This document shows positions 27,404 through 35,728 of a DNA stretch of 52,245 nucleotides, piece after piece; the stretch's first letter is position 1; every line of letters begins with the position of its first letter. The stretch comes from Planctomycetota bacterium (GTDB lineage Bacteria; Planctomycetota; Phycisphaerae; Sedimentisphaerales; Anaerobacaceae). The stretch lies in contig VRUK01000030.1 of the NCBI GenBank assembly GCA_019456195.1, positions 1 through 52,245 on the forward strand, in the 5' to 3' direction. The notes beneath the pieces were generated by a model that was not told the DNA's origin, ran no database searches, and was given only the letters and a program-made list of their open reading frames with translations. The position numbers and the translations under genes are program-made.

Positions 27404-27862
27404 ATGGATACGATTAAAGATTTTCTTCAGCCTGAAATAATATGGTTTCTTGTAGGACTCGTACTGCTGATTTTTGAATTTATACTGCCGGGATTAATCA
27501 TCGCTTTCTTCGGCGTCGGGGCCTGGATAGTCGCTCTTGTCTGCCTCATTACGAACATCGGTATCAATACTCAACTGATAATATTCATAATTGCTTCGGT
27601 GCTTTCACTGTTATGCCTGCGGAAATGGCTTAAAGGAATATTCTTAGGGCATACTGGCTCTAAACAGAACCTGAAGGAGAACCTTGATGAATTCGTAGGG
27701 CAAAAAGCAGTCGTGAAGGAAAAAATCGTACCCAAGTCCGGCGGTAAGGTGGAATTTCACGGGACCAACTGGCTCGCCCAGTCAGACGAGGAAATCGCAG
27801 AGGGAGTTATGGTTCAAATTATTAGCAAGGACAACATTACACTTAAGGTCAAAACATTTTAA
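27404..27862 (+). CDS. NfeD family membrane protein
   Basis: This is the short NfeD form (152 residues): three hydrophobic segments (about residues 13-30, 31-52 and 55-75) followed by an OB-fold domain beginning near F-V-G-Q-K-A-V-V and ending with K-D-N-I-T-L-K-V. Short NfeD proteins are genetically tied to SPFH/stomatin proteins and are thought to help build membrane microdomains. The SPFH gene follows after 17 bases, reinforcing the assignment. Confidence 0.92.
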   Translation: MDTIKDFLQPEIIWFLVGLVLLIFEFILPGLIIAFFGVGAWIVALVCLITNIGINTQLIIFIIASVLSLLCLRKWLKGIFLGHTGSKQNLKENLDEFVGQKAVVKEKIVPKSGGKVEFHGTNWLAQSDEEIAEGVMVQIISKDNITLKVKTF

Positions 27863-27879
27863 TAGGAAAGGAGCAAGTC

Positions 27880-28840
27880 ATGTTAGCGAATGTAAATCCG
27901 GCCGTATTGACAATTATTCTCGTAGGCATACTCCTATTTGCATTGATTATATTTTTCAAGACTATAAGGATTGTGCCCCAGAAAATGGCATTTATAATCG
28001 AGCGTCTCGGCAAGTATTCGAATACGCTCGAAGCAGGCTTTCATATACTTGTGCCGTTTCTCGACAGAGTTTCATACAAACACACCTTAAAAGAGCAGGC
28101 AATCGATGTTCCGCCGCAACAGTGCATAACAAAAGACAACATCGCCGTGGAAGTTGATGGTATTCTGTATATGCAGGTTGTGGACCCAAAGAAGGCCTCT
28201 TACGGAATAAACAATTACCCGTTCGCATCCCGCGCAACTGGCTCAAACCACTATGAGGAGCGTAATGGGTAAGCTCGAGCTGGATAAGACCTTCGAAGAA
28301 AGAGAGACGATAAACATCGCTATTGTTGATGCTGCGGACAAGGCCTCGGACCCATGGGGGGGGGTAAAGGTAACAAGATATGAAGTGAAGAACATCCTGC
28401 CGCCTAAAAGCATTAAAGATGCGATGGAAAAGCAGATGCGGGCCGAGCGCAAGAAACGGGCGACTATTGCCGAATCGGAAGGTGACAGACAGGCAAAGAT
28501 AAACAGGGCTGAGGGCGAAAAACAACAAATGATTGCTCAGTCCGAGGGCGAGAAACAAAAACGTATAAATGAGGCTGAAGGTCGAGCTATCGAAATTCTA
28601 AAAGTTGCCGAAGCAACTGCTTCCGGTATCAGGGGAATCGCCTCTGCTATAAATGAAAAAGGCGGAATTAACGCCGTAAACCTGCGCATCGCCGAACAAT
28701 ACCTGAACGAATTCGGCAAACTGGCAAAAACCAACAACTCGATAATAATACCTTCGAACCTTTCCGATATTGCAGGTATGATTAAATCGACCGCAACGGT
28801 AATTAAAGATCAGACCGAAGTCAAGAGCAAAACAGAATGA
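27880..28840 (+). pseudogene. Stomatin/SPFH (QmcA-like) protein, interrupted by a frameshift
   Basis: The first frame (27880-28272) begins with a membrane helix and an SPFH domain (R-I-V-P-Q-K-M-A-F-I-I-E-R-L-G-K-Y, later E-V-D-G-I-L-Y-M-Q-V-V-D-P). It leaves register at 28231-28234, just where the family reads Q-L-A-Q-T-T-M-R-S; that phrase is encoded from 28235 in the next frame and continues to 28840 through E-L-D-K-T-F-E-E-R, K-A-S-D-P-W-G and the A-E-G-E-K coiled coil. One extra base explains the break; removed, the protein would be 319 residues, a normal length. A run of nine G at 28356-28364 also adds a glycine to the usual W-G-V-K. Both could be sequencing indels. SPFH proteins scaffold membrane domains and partner with NfeD. 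Confidence 0.85.
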
Positions 28841-28892
28841 ATTCCCGGCTCTGCAAAAGAGTCAATATAACTTTTTTTTGGAGAACATTTGA

Positions 28893-29588
28893 ATGACAAT
28901 ACAGACTAATCTATTCCTTCACGAAGAGATTATGCTCTTGGCTTTGCGTGATGAGGAAGGTACTATTGCATCTGGAACTATGTACAAGTACGCGATCGGG
29001 GCAGCGGTACTATCTGAACTGTTGCTAAACAAGCATATTGCTGTAGAGGAATCCAAAAAGAAAAAGCTCATCAACCTCATTGGTTCACAACCTTTCGGTG
29101 AGCCCTTAATTGACCTATGCCTTGAAAAAATCGGCAACGCGAAGAGACGTGGATCGCTTCAGACCTGGGTATCACGGTTTGCCGGGGTAAAGAATCTTAA
29201 ACATCGAGTAGCACAACAACTGTGCGACCGCGGTATTCTCAGGGCCACAGAAGATACAATTTTGCTGCTTTTCACACGAAAGATATATCCCGAAATCAAT
29301 CCGGTACCAGAAAGGAAATTGATTGAACGGCTCAGGCAGGCCATATTCACCGACAGCAGAGATGTTGATCCCCGAACCGTTGTTCTGGTATCACTGGCCG
29401 AGGGTACCAGCCTTCTGAAAGTTGTCTTCGATAAAAAGGATCTGAAAAGCCGTAAAGCCCGGATTAAAAAAATCAGCAACGGCGAAATAACAGGAAAGGC
29501 CGCGAAAGAAGCTATAGCAGCTATGCAGGCGGCTGTTATGGTGGCCTGCATCCTGCCGGCCGTCATGATTACAAGCATAAGTCATTAA
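28893..29588 (+). CDS. GOLPH3/GPP34-domain protein
   Basis: Residues about 5-205 follow the GPP34 pattern: L-F-L-H-E-E-I-M-L-L-A-L-R-D-E-E-G at the start, G-A-A-V-L-S-E-L-L-L-N-K-H-I, then a helical body with L-I-E-R-L-R-Q-A-I and the L-V-S-L-A-E-G segment. In eukaryotes GOLPH3/Vps74 binds phosphatidylinositol-4-phosphate on Golgi membranes and retains glycosyltransferases; bacterial homologues are known but uncharacterised. The tryptophan used in eukaryotic lipid binding is not evident, and the end (about 206-228) is strongly hydrophobic, suggesting membrane association of its own. GGAG precedes the ATG after a run of eight T. It is 52 bases behind the SPFH gene on the same strand. Confidence 0.82.
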   Translation: MTIQTNLFLHEEIMLLALRDEEGTIASGTMYKYAIGAAVLSELLLNKHIAVEESKKKKLINLIGSQPFGEPLIDLCLEKIGNAKRRGSLQTWVSRFAGVKNLKHRVAQQLCDRGILRATEDTILLLFTRKIYPEINPVPERKLIERLRQAIFTDSRDVDPRTVVLVSLAEGTSLLKVVFDKKDLKSRKARIKKISNGEITGKAAKEAIAAMQAAVMVACILPAVMITSISH

Positions 29589-29694
29589 ACTTCCCACAGA
29601 AGTATATCATTACTATGGTTAAGTCTCGTAATGGGAACAGCAGAAAAAAGGATTAGAAGCCGCCATTATTTCTCACTTTTTGGCAGATATAATA

Positions 29695-29722
29695 TTGCAT
29701 GTAATTCTACCATCGTTATATT
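29695..29722 (+). promoter_or_regulatory. Possible promoter of the radical SAM gene
   Basis: TTGCAT (29695-29700) and TATATT (29717-29722) are separated by 16 bases, about 45 bases before the start codon, in the 180-base gap after the GPP34 gene. A weak, plausible match only. Confidence 0.35.
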
Positions 29723-29768
29723 AATTACAGATAAGGATATCTGAAATATCTCATTAGGACAAGAAGCG

Positions 29769-30908
29769 ATGGTTGGTGTTATTTCCAGACCAAATACGCA
29801 GGAGAAACTTGAGATACTCAGCGCCGATGCGCAGTATGATTTGGCGTGTGCGTGTAGTACGAGTAAGGACCAAAGCCGAAAGCGAAGCGGTGACGGCAAA
29901 TGGATATATCCTGTAACGCTTCCAAGCGGAGGAAAGAGCCCCCTATTTAAGACACTGATGTCAAATGTTTGCACGAATGATTGTAAATACTGTCCGCTTC
30001 GAGAGCAAATGGATGTTCGCCGGTGCAGTCTGGGGGCAGAGGAAACCGCGAAGATATTTCTGGATTATTATAACCAGCGAAAAGTTTTTGGGCTGTTTTT
30101 AAGTTCGGGTGTTTTAAGTTCGGCCGATGCAACTATGGACAAACTCAACGGCGTAGCCAGACTTCTGAGAAAGAAACACAGATTTAGAGGTTACATTCAT
30201 CTGAAAATTATTCCGGGAGCAAGTGATGCGGCGATAGAAGAGGCGGTTTCTTTATCCAGCGCAGTGTCACTGAATATTGAGACAACAGGCGCAAAGAGAC
30301 TTGCGAAAGTATCGAACAAGAAAAGGTATATTCAGGATATTATCGAGCCAATCAAGCTTATCAGCAGGTTGACCGAGCGCGGATCGAGATACCAGAGGGT
30401 TAAGCAGACAACACAGTTCATCGTAGGGGCCACAGGTGAGCCGGACGAGGAAATCGTCAAGTATATGTTCGGACTATACGATCGTCTTAAAATGCACAGA
30501 TTATATTTCAGCGCTTACCAAAAAGGTCTGGGTGATGAGTCTATAGATGGTGAACAAAACGCAGAGGAAACACCGGCGGACATTCTTATGCGGGAACATC
30601 GGCTGTATCAGGTGGATTTTCTGCTTCGCAAATACGGATTCAAAGAATCAGATATTCTTTTCGAGAAGAATGGAAACTTGTCTTTAACTACAGACCCAAA
30701 AGAAGGATGGGCACTCAGGCATCCCGAAGCATTTCCTGTTAATATAAATCGAGCCTCAAGGTTTGCGCTCCTTCGAGTGCCAGGGCTTGGGCCGTTAACA
30801 GTCAAGCGTATTCTGGAGCAGCGAAAATCCGGAAAAATAAGGCATATCGAAGATGTGGGCAAGATAGGTGTCAGGCTGGAAAAAGCGAAAAAGTATCTGT
30901 CTTTTTAA
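29769..30908 (+). CDS. Radical SAM protein of the UDG-linked DNA modification/repair family
   Basis: The 379-residue protein has the N-terminal L-S-A-D-A-Q-Y-D-L-A-C-A-C phrase and radical SAM cysteines C68, C72 and C75 in V-C-T-N-D-C-K-Y-C-P-L, then a TIM-barrel with the T-T-Q-F-I-V-G-A-T-G-E segment. The C terminus ends in a helix-hairpin-helix (I-N-R-A-S-R-F-A-L-L-R-V-P-G-L-G-P-L-T, about 322-342), typical of DNA binding. The family is named for genetic linkage to a uracil-DNA-glycosylase-like protein, but no such gene is adjacent here. The enzymatic reaction is unknown. CorA follows after about 146 bases. Confidence 0.87.
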   Translation: MVGVISRPNTQEKLEILSADAQYDLACACSTSKDQSRKRSGDGKWIYPVTLPSGGKSPLFKTLMSNVCTNDCKYCPLREQMDVRRCSLGAEETAKIFLDYYNQRKVFGLFLSSGVLSSADATMDKLNGVARLLRKKHRFRGYIHLKIIPGASDAAIEEAVSLSSAVSLNIETTGAKRLAKVSNKKRYIQDIIEPIKLISRLTERGSRYQRVKQTTQFIVGATGEPDEEIVKYMFGLYDRLKMHRLYFSAYQKGLGDESIDGEQNAEETPADILMREHRLYQVDFLLRKYGFKESDILFEKNGNLSLTTDPKEGWALRHPEAFPVNINRASRFALLRVPGLGPLTVKRILEQRKSGKIRHIEDVGKIGVRLEKAKKYLSF

Positions 30909-31054
30909 GTTTGGAGAAGTTGAAGGAAAAGTTGTCTTTAATGAGCTTATTACTGAGGTTAGAAGCCAGGTACGAACACTTTCTTCCGTGGAGGGTCTGC
31001 GGCAGATGGTAAGTTTTCCTTTTACTATAGTCAGAACCCCTGGAGGTAATAAAA

Positions 31055-32128
31055 ATGGCAATAAAAAAGAGAATAACCAAAAAACGTTCGAGTAAGGCTG
31101 GTTTACCTCCGGGAACACTGGTTTATGTCGGCGAAAAGGACGTTGAGTCAGTGAGAATTAATTCTATCGACTATGACGAGCAGGGCTTTCAGGAAAAAGA
31201 GGTTACAGACATCGAAGAATGTCTAAAGCTCAAAGACACGCCTACAGTCAGTTGGATAAACATCGACGGCCTCCACAACATTGAATTACTGGAGAAGCTT
31301 GGCAAAGGTTTTGATTTACATTCGCTTGTTCTTGAAGATATTCTCAGCACGGGTCAACGACCGAAGTTCGAAGATTATGAAAAACACATTTTTATCGTGC
31401 TCAAGATGCTCAGCTTTAATCAGGAGAGCCAGTCGATGGAAGCCGAGCAGGTTAGCCTGATATTGGGACAGAATTATGTCATTTCCTTCCAGGAACGCAT
31501 CGGTGATGTCTTCGAGCAGTTAAGAGAGAGAATAAGAAACGCAAAAGGTCGTATCCGAAAAATGGGGCCTGACTATCTCGCCTACACACTATTAGATGCA
31601 ATAGTTGACAACTATTTCGTCATCCTGGAAAAATTCGGCGAGAAGATTGAGTCTATGGAAGAAGAGGTTATTAGTAACCCAACGGAACGAACAGTCCAGC
31701 AAATTCACTCGCTTAAGAGGGAAATGATATTTCTGCGCAAATCGATTTGGCCTTTAAGAGAACTAATCGGAGGATTACAAAAAAGTGAATCTTCGCTTAT
31801 TCACGACACTACTGATATATATCTGCGGGACGTCTATGACCATACGATACAAATTATTGATACCATAGAAAGCTTCCGCGACATGGTTTCAGGGATGCTT
31901 GATATCTATCTATCCAGCCTCAGCAATAAAATGAATGCTGTTATGAAGGTTCTTACGATTATTGCGACTTTGTTTATTCCATTGACTTTTGTAGCCGGAA
32001 TATATGGTATGAATTTCAAATATATGCCGGAACTCGAGTGGCGATGGTCTTATCCGATTGTCTGGCTGGTTATGATTTCGATTGCAGTTATTATGCTGTC
32101 TTATTTTAGAAGGAAGAAATGGCTTTAA
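31055..32128 (+). CDS. corA: CorA-type magnesium/cobalt transporter
   Basis: A large cytoplasmic funnel domain is followed by two C-terminal helices. The signature G-M-N-F at the end of the first helix (Y-G-M-N-F-K-Y-M-P-E-L, about residues 317-327) and the basic terminus R-R-K-K-W-L are diagnostic. The pentameric channel imports Mg2+ and, in some cases, Co2+ or Ni2+. Length (357) is normal for the family. TGGAGGT at 31041-31047 sits 7 bases before the ATG. Confidence 0.95.
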   Translation: MAIKKRITKKRSSKAGLPPGTLVYVGEKDVESVRINSIDYDEQGFQEKEVTDIEECLKLKDTPTVSWINIDGLHNIELLEKLGKGFDLHSLVLEDILSTGQRPKFEDYEKHIFIVLKMLSFNQESQSMEAEQVSLILGQNYVISFQERIGDVFEQLRERIRNAKGRIRKMGPDYLAYTLLDAIVDNYFVILEKFGEKIESMEEEVISNPTERTVQQIHSLKREMIFLRKSIWPLRELIGGLQKSESSLIHDTTDIYLRDVYDHTIQIIDTIESFRDMVSGMLDIYLSSLSNKMNAVMKVLTIIATLFIPLTFVAGIYGMNFKYMPELEWRWSYPIVWLVMISIAVIMLSYFRRKKWL

Positions 32129-32362
32129 GACTACGATAGGGCATTATTATCATTCCGTTATCTGAGGAGAAGAATCCCCATCCTTAATAAGACACTTGCA
32201 AAATCACAACTCAGGGAATACGATATTACGGTACTGGCAACCGTAAGGGGTGGTGAAACAATACCCAATCTAACGGCTAACATGGAAATTATGCTCAGCG
32301 ATGAGCTTATATGCTTTGGTAAATTAGAGAACATCAAAAACAGGATTGCAATGAATCCATGA
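32129..32362 (+). pseudogene. RCK_C/TrkA-C-like gene fragment
   Basis: The frame directly after the corA stop, with no start codon that I trust, encodes a 77-codon segment reading like an RCK_C (TrkA C-terminal) domain: K-T-L-A-K-S-Q-L-R-E-Y-D-I-T-V-L-A, R-G-G-E-T-I-P-N, then S-D-E-L-I-C-F-G-K-L-E-N-I-K. These domains bind nucleotides or ions and regulate K+ channels and transporters. It looks like the 3' remnant of a deleted gene. It shares corA's frame, but corA already ends at the family's usual terminus, so a natural readthrough fusion is less likely. Confidence 0.6.
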
Positions 32363-32428
32363 TTATTATTTGAAGAAAGAATTAACTGTATGTCTTATGT
32401 GTGAGAGATAACTTCAGGAGCAATTAAT

Positions 32429-33032
32429 ATGGATAATCTGCTGCTTGTCAACTCAGGATTTTATACCTGGTTTGTTCTTCCGGCTCTAATCTTTTGCGCA
32501 AGGATTATTGACGTTAGCATGGGGACAGTACGTGTCATATTCGTCTCCAGAGGTCTCAAATATCTCGCCCCTGTAGTTGGTTTCTTCGAAATCCTGATCT
32601 GGCTTCTGGCTATAGGGCAGATTATGAAGAATCTTTCCAATCCTGCGTGTTATATTGCCTATGCAGGCGGGTTCGCTATGGGTAACTTTGTTGGTATTTG
32701 TATAGCTGAAAAGTTGTCCTTAGGCATTGCCCTGATAAGAGTTGTAACAACAAAAGACGCTCTGCCTTTAAGTAGAGTATCTTAAGGCCGAGAACTACGG
32801 TGTTACAAGTATTGACGGACACGGTAGCAGTGGACAGGTAAAAGTGATTTTCACAATTGTGCCTCGCCGAGAGGTGTACAGCGTAGTTGAACTGATCAAG
32901 AAATTTAATCCGCAGGCATTTTATTCGATAGAAGAAGTAGGCTTTGTGGAAAAGGGGGTGTTTCCTTTGAGAAAAGGCTGGCATTTTTTTGGCTTGTCTA
33001 ATTTGTTCAGGCCGTTTCGAAAAGGCAAGTAA
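32429..33032 (+). pseudogene. UPF0316/DUF2179-type membrane protein, frameshifted
   Basis: The first frame (32429-32785) gives three membrane helices with R-I-I-D-V-S-M-G-T-V-R, the family signature, and then leaves register. From 32772 the next frame reads V-E-Y-L-K-A-E-N-Y-G-V-T-S-I-D-G-H-G and continues through V-K-V-I-F-T-I-V-P-R-R-E to 33032. A single extra A in the TTAAGTA at 32768-32774 accounts for it; without it the protein would be 200 residues, a normal length. UPF0316 proteins have a cytoplasmic C-terminal domain and unknown function. The break may be real or a sequencing indel. Confidence 0.8.
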
Positions 33033-33077
33033 AACTGTGTTAACTTCATACACAATATCTGGTCACTAATATTATGT

Positions 33078-35243
33078 TTAGTACTTTTTGAAATTTACAT
33101 TCGGCATTTTTAAGACTCTGAATAGAAAAGCATAAATATCGGCTTGTTCTTCAATGACTTTGGTTATGGGCTTACCTCCGCCGTGTCCGGCTTTTGTTTC
33201 AACACGGAGCAGGATGGGGTTTTCGCCGGCGGCTTTTGCCTGGATAGTGGCCACGAATTTCTTGGCGTGAGAGGGAACAACGCGGTCGTCGGTATCGGCT
33301 GATGTAACAAAGATGGGTGGGTAATCCTCACCCGCCTTGATGTTGTGGAGCGGGGAATAGGCATAGAGAAACTTAAAATGTTCCGCAGACGCCTCGGCGT
33401 TGCCGTATTCCGGCACCCAGTAGCGACCAACTGTGAACTTATGATATCTCAGCATATCGGTAACAGGAACCTGGCATATAACAGCACCAAACAAATCAGG
33501 ACGCTGTAACATACAGGCGGAAACAAGCAGGCCGCCATTACTACCGCCCCTTATTGCAAGCTTTTTCACATTGGTGTATTTATTTGCAATGAGCCACTCG
33601 GCGGCACTGATGAAATCATCAAATACGTTCTGTTTTTTATCGAGCATACCGGCCTGGTGCCAGGTTTCGCCGTATTCGGAACCTCCCCGCAGATTAGCAA
33701 CACAATATACGCCGCCCATCTCAAGCCAGTTAATGACAGATACTGAAAAAGATGGTCTGATATTTATATTAAAGCCGCCATAGGCGTAAAGCAGTGCCGG
33801 GTTATTGCCGTCAAGCTTAAGACCCTTCTTATGTGTAATGAACATAGGGACACGGGTGCCATCTTTGGAATGATAGAAAACCTGTGTGGTTTTGTAGCCA
33901 GAAGAGTCAAAGTCGATTTGAGGTTTTTGGAAAATTGCCAACTGCTCAGTGCGAAAATCATAGCGATAGTTTGTATCAGGAAAGAGAAAAGAAGTAAAAG
34001 AAAAGAACATTTCAGTATCGTCCTGTCTGCCGGACAGGCTGCCGACCCTGCCGAGAGCAGGCAGTGGAATTTTCCGGACATAATCTCCGTCAAGGTCATA
34101 AATTTTAAGCTGGTGGTGAACATCGTGCATATAGGCAACGACGAAGTGATTATTAATAAGGGCAACAAAATCGATTACGTCTTTGGTTTGCGGCAGGATT
34201 GTATGCCAGTCGCCTGGCGCGGGATTATTTGTATCGATAGCGATGATTCGTCCGCGCGGGGCGCCGAGGTCGGTATTAAAGAAAAAGATCGAGTCAACAT
34301 TACCAATGAAGTCGTATCGAGCGTCGGCATCATCGAGCAATCTTATAAATGGAGCACTGCTTTCAACCGGACGGTAATAAATACGGTTCTTAGGGTCGGT
34401 ACCGTGATATACATAGAGAATGAGAAATTTACCGTCCTCAGTGACAAATGGGGAGAAACCTAATTCTTTATTGTCCGGGCGTTCGTATATGAGTTTGTCC
34501 TGCGATTGCGGCGTGCCGAGCTTGTGCCAATAAACACGGCTAAAGTTTGTCTGGTCCTCGACGGGAACAGTATTAGGATCAGGGAAACGGTTGTAAAAGA
34601 AGCCTCTGTTGTCGTGCTTCCAGGCAACGGAAGTAAATCGGCACCATTGAAGAGTTTCCTCATAGTCCCGCCCGGAATCGATTGTGCGGATTTTGATTTC
34701 CTGCCGGTCGCTTCCACTTCTGGAGACAGCATAGGCCAGCAGAGTGCCATCTTCGCTTACAGCCGTAGTGCTTAGGGCAACGGTACCGTCCTTACTGAGT
34801 AAATTAGGATTGATAACGACAGCAGGCTGGCTTTCGAGTGTTTGCTGAATATAGAGGACGGATTGATTTTGCAGGCCATCATTTTTTCTGTAGAAATAGC
34901 GTTCGCCCCGCTTATACGGAGCTGAATACCGGGGGTAATTCATTAATTTTTTCAGACGTGTCTTGATTTTCCTTCTGACAGGAACAGTTGACAAAAAATC
35001 AGAGGTCAGCTCATTCTGCTTTGCAACCCAGCTCTGAGTTTCTTTTGCATCAGCATCTTCGAGCCAGCGATAGGGATCGGAAACTTCGGTACCATGATAG
35101 ACATCAACAACAGAATCCCTGCGTGCCTGGGGATAAGTCAATCCACCGGTCTGGACTTCGGTTGGAGATAGTTGCCTGCACCCACAGAACAATGCGCCCC
35201 AAACGAGTGCAACGGTAAATAAACATATATTGAAATATTTCAT
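33078..35243 (-). CDS. Prolyl oligopeptidase family (S9A) lipoprotein
   Basis: A 721-residue serine peptidase: an N-terminal lipoprotein signal with lipobox L-F-C-G-C (Cys22), the entry motif V-S-D-P-Y-R-W-L-E-D, a seven-bladed propeller and the alpha/beta-hydrolase domain. The catalytic triad is legible: Ser568 in G-G-S-N-G-G, Asp652 in D-T-D-D-R-V and His687 in A-G-H-G-G-G. It should cleave short proline-containing peptides in the periplasm or at the outer membrane. It is divergent from the small gene at 35402 and probably transcribed alone. Confidence 0.94.
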   Translation of the reverse strand: MKYFNICLFTVALVWGALFCGCRQLSPTEVQTGGLTYPQARRDSVVDVYHGTEVSDPYRWLEDADAKETQSWVAKQNELTSDFLSTVPVRRKIKTRLKKLMNYPRYSAPYKRGERYFYRKNDGLQNQSVLYIQQTLESQPAVVINPNLLSKDGTVALSTTAVSEDGTLLAYAVSRSGSDRQEIKIRTIDSGRDYEETLQWCRFTSVAWKHDNRGFFYNRFPDPNTVPVEDQTNFSRVYWHKLGTPQSQDKLIYERPDNKELGFSPFVTEDGKFLILYVYHGTDPKNRIYYRPVESSAPFIRLLDDADARYDFIGNVDSIFFFNTDLGAPRGRIIAIDTNNPAPGDWHTILPQTKDVIDFVALINNHFVVAYMHDVHHQLKIYDLDGDYVRKIPLPALGRVGSLSGRQDDTEMFFSFTSFLFPDTNYRYDFRTEQLAIFQKPQIDFDSSGYKTTQVFYHSKDGTRVPMFITHKKGLKLDGNNPALLYAYGGFNINIRPSFSVSVINWLEMGGVYCVANLRGGSEYGETWHQAGMLDKKQNVFDDFISAAEWLIANKYTNVKKLAIRGGSNGGLLVSACMLQRPDLFGAVICQVPVTDMLRYHKFTVGRYWVPEYGNAEASAEHFKFLYAYSPLHNIKAGEDYPPIFVTSADTDDRVVPSHAKKFVATIQAKAAGENPILLRVETKAGHGGGKPITKVIEEQADIYAFLFRVLKMPNVNFKKY

Positions 35244-35401
35244 CGTTTATATCCTCATCATCAGATAATAAATTTTCATAGAAACCATATTTGAAGAAGT
35301 GTATTAAGCCCTGTCAAATACGAATTAGGTTAATTTGGGAAAATTTGTTGCAATTTTTGAGAATGGCGGTTATTATTCGACCCAAAATGAGGTTTTGGCG
35401 A

Positions 35402-35698
35402 ATGGATGAGCCGAGCAAAAATAGTAATAAAGTTGGTAAAACAAGCGCCAGCAAGGTCTTAAGAGATTTTGTTGACCGCCTGAGCGATGAGCATCGTATG
35501 CTGGTCGTTCTCAAAGCACAATTATATGGCGGAACATGGGAGCCGATGCTCGATGACCTGAAAAATCGCCTGGTAGGTAAGCCCTATATATTTAAGCTGG
35601 TAAATCGAATAAATGATGATATCGAACGCATCCAGCAAATGCAGATTTTCGAAGAGGAACAGAATGTCGATTTGGCTGACTATGTCGAACTACCGTAA
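35402..35698 (+). CDS. Small conserved-looking protein of unknown function
   Basis: The preferred start is ATG 35402, preceded by GAGG about 9 bases away, giving 98 residues; the frame is open further upstream to 35291, with M-A-V-I at 35363 as another option. The sequence is helical and charged, with the phrases D-E-H-R-M-L-V-V-L-K-A-Q-L-Y-G-G-T-W-E-P-M-L and F-K-L-V-N-R-I-N-D-D-I-E-R-I. I do not recognise a named family. It is 30 bases before the beta-propeller gene, so they may be co-transcribed. Confidence 0.65.
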   Translation: MDEPSKNSNKVGKTSASKVLRDFVDRLSDEHRMLVVLKAQLYGGTWEPMLDDLKNRLVGKPYIFKLVNRINDDIERIQQMQIFEEEQNVDLADYVELP

Positions 35699-35728
35699 AT
35701 GTAAGGTTTTTTTGTGAGGGTTTGTGAA

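Noticed and set aside
28847..28879. Possible terminator between the SPFH and GPP34 genes
   Set aside because: The hairpin (GGCTCT with AGAGTC) is only 6 bp and is separated by 8 bases from the T-run, so it probably does not end the transcript efficiently.
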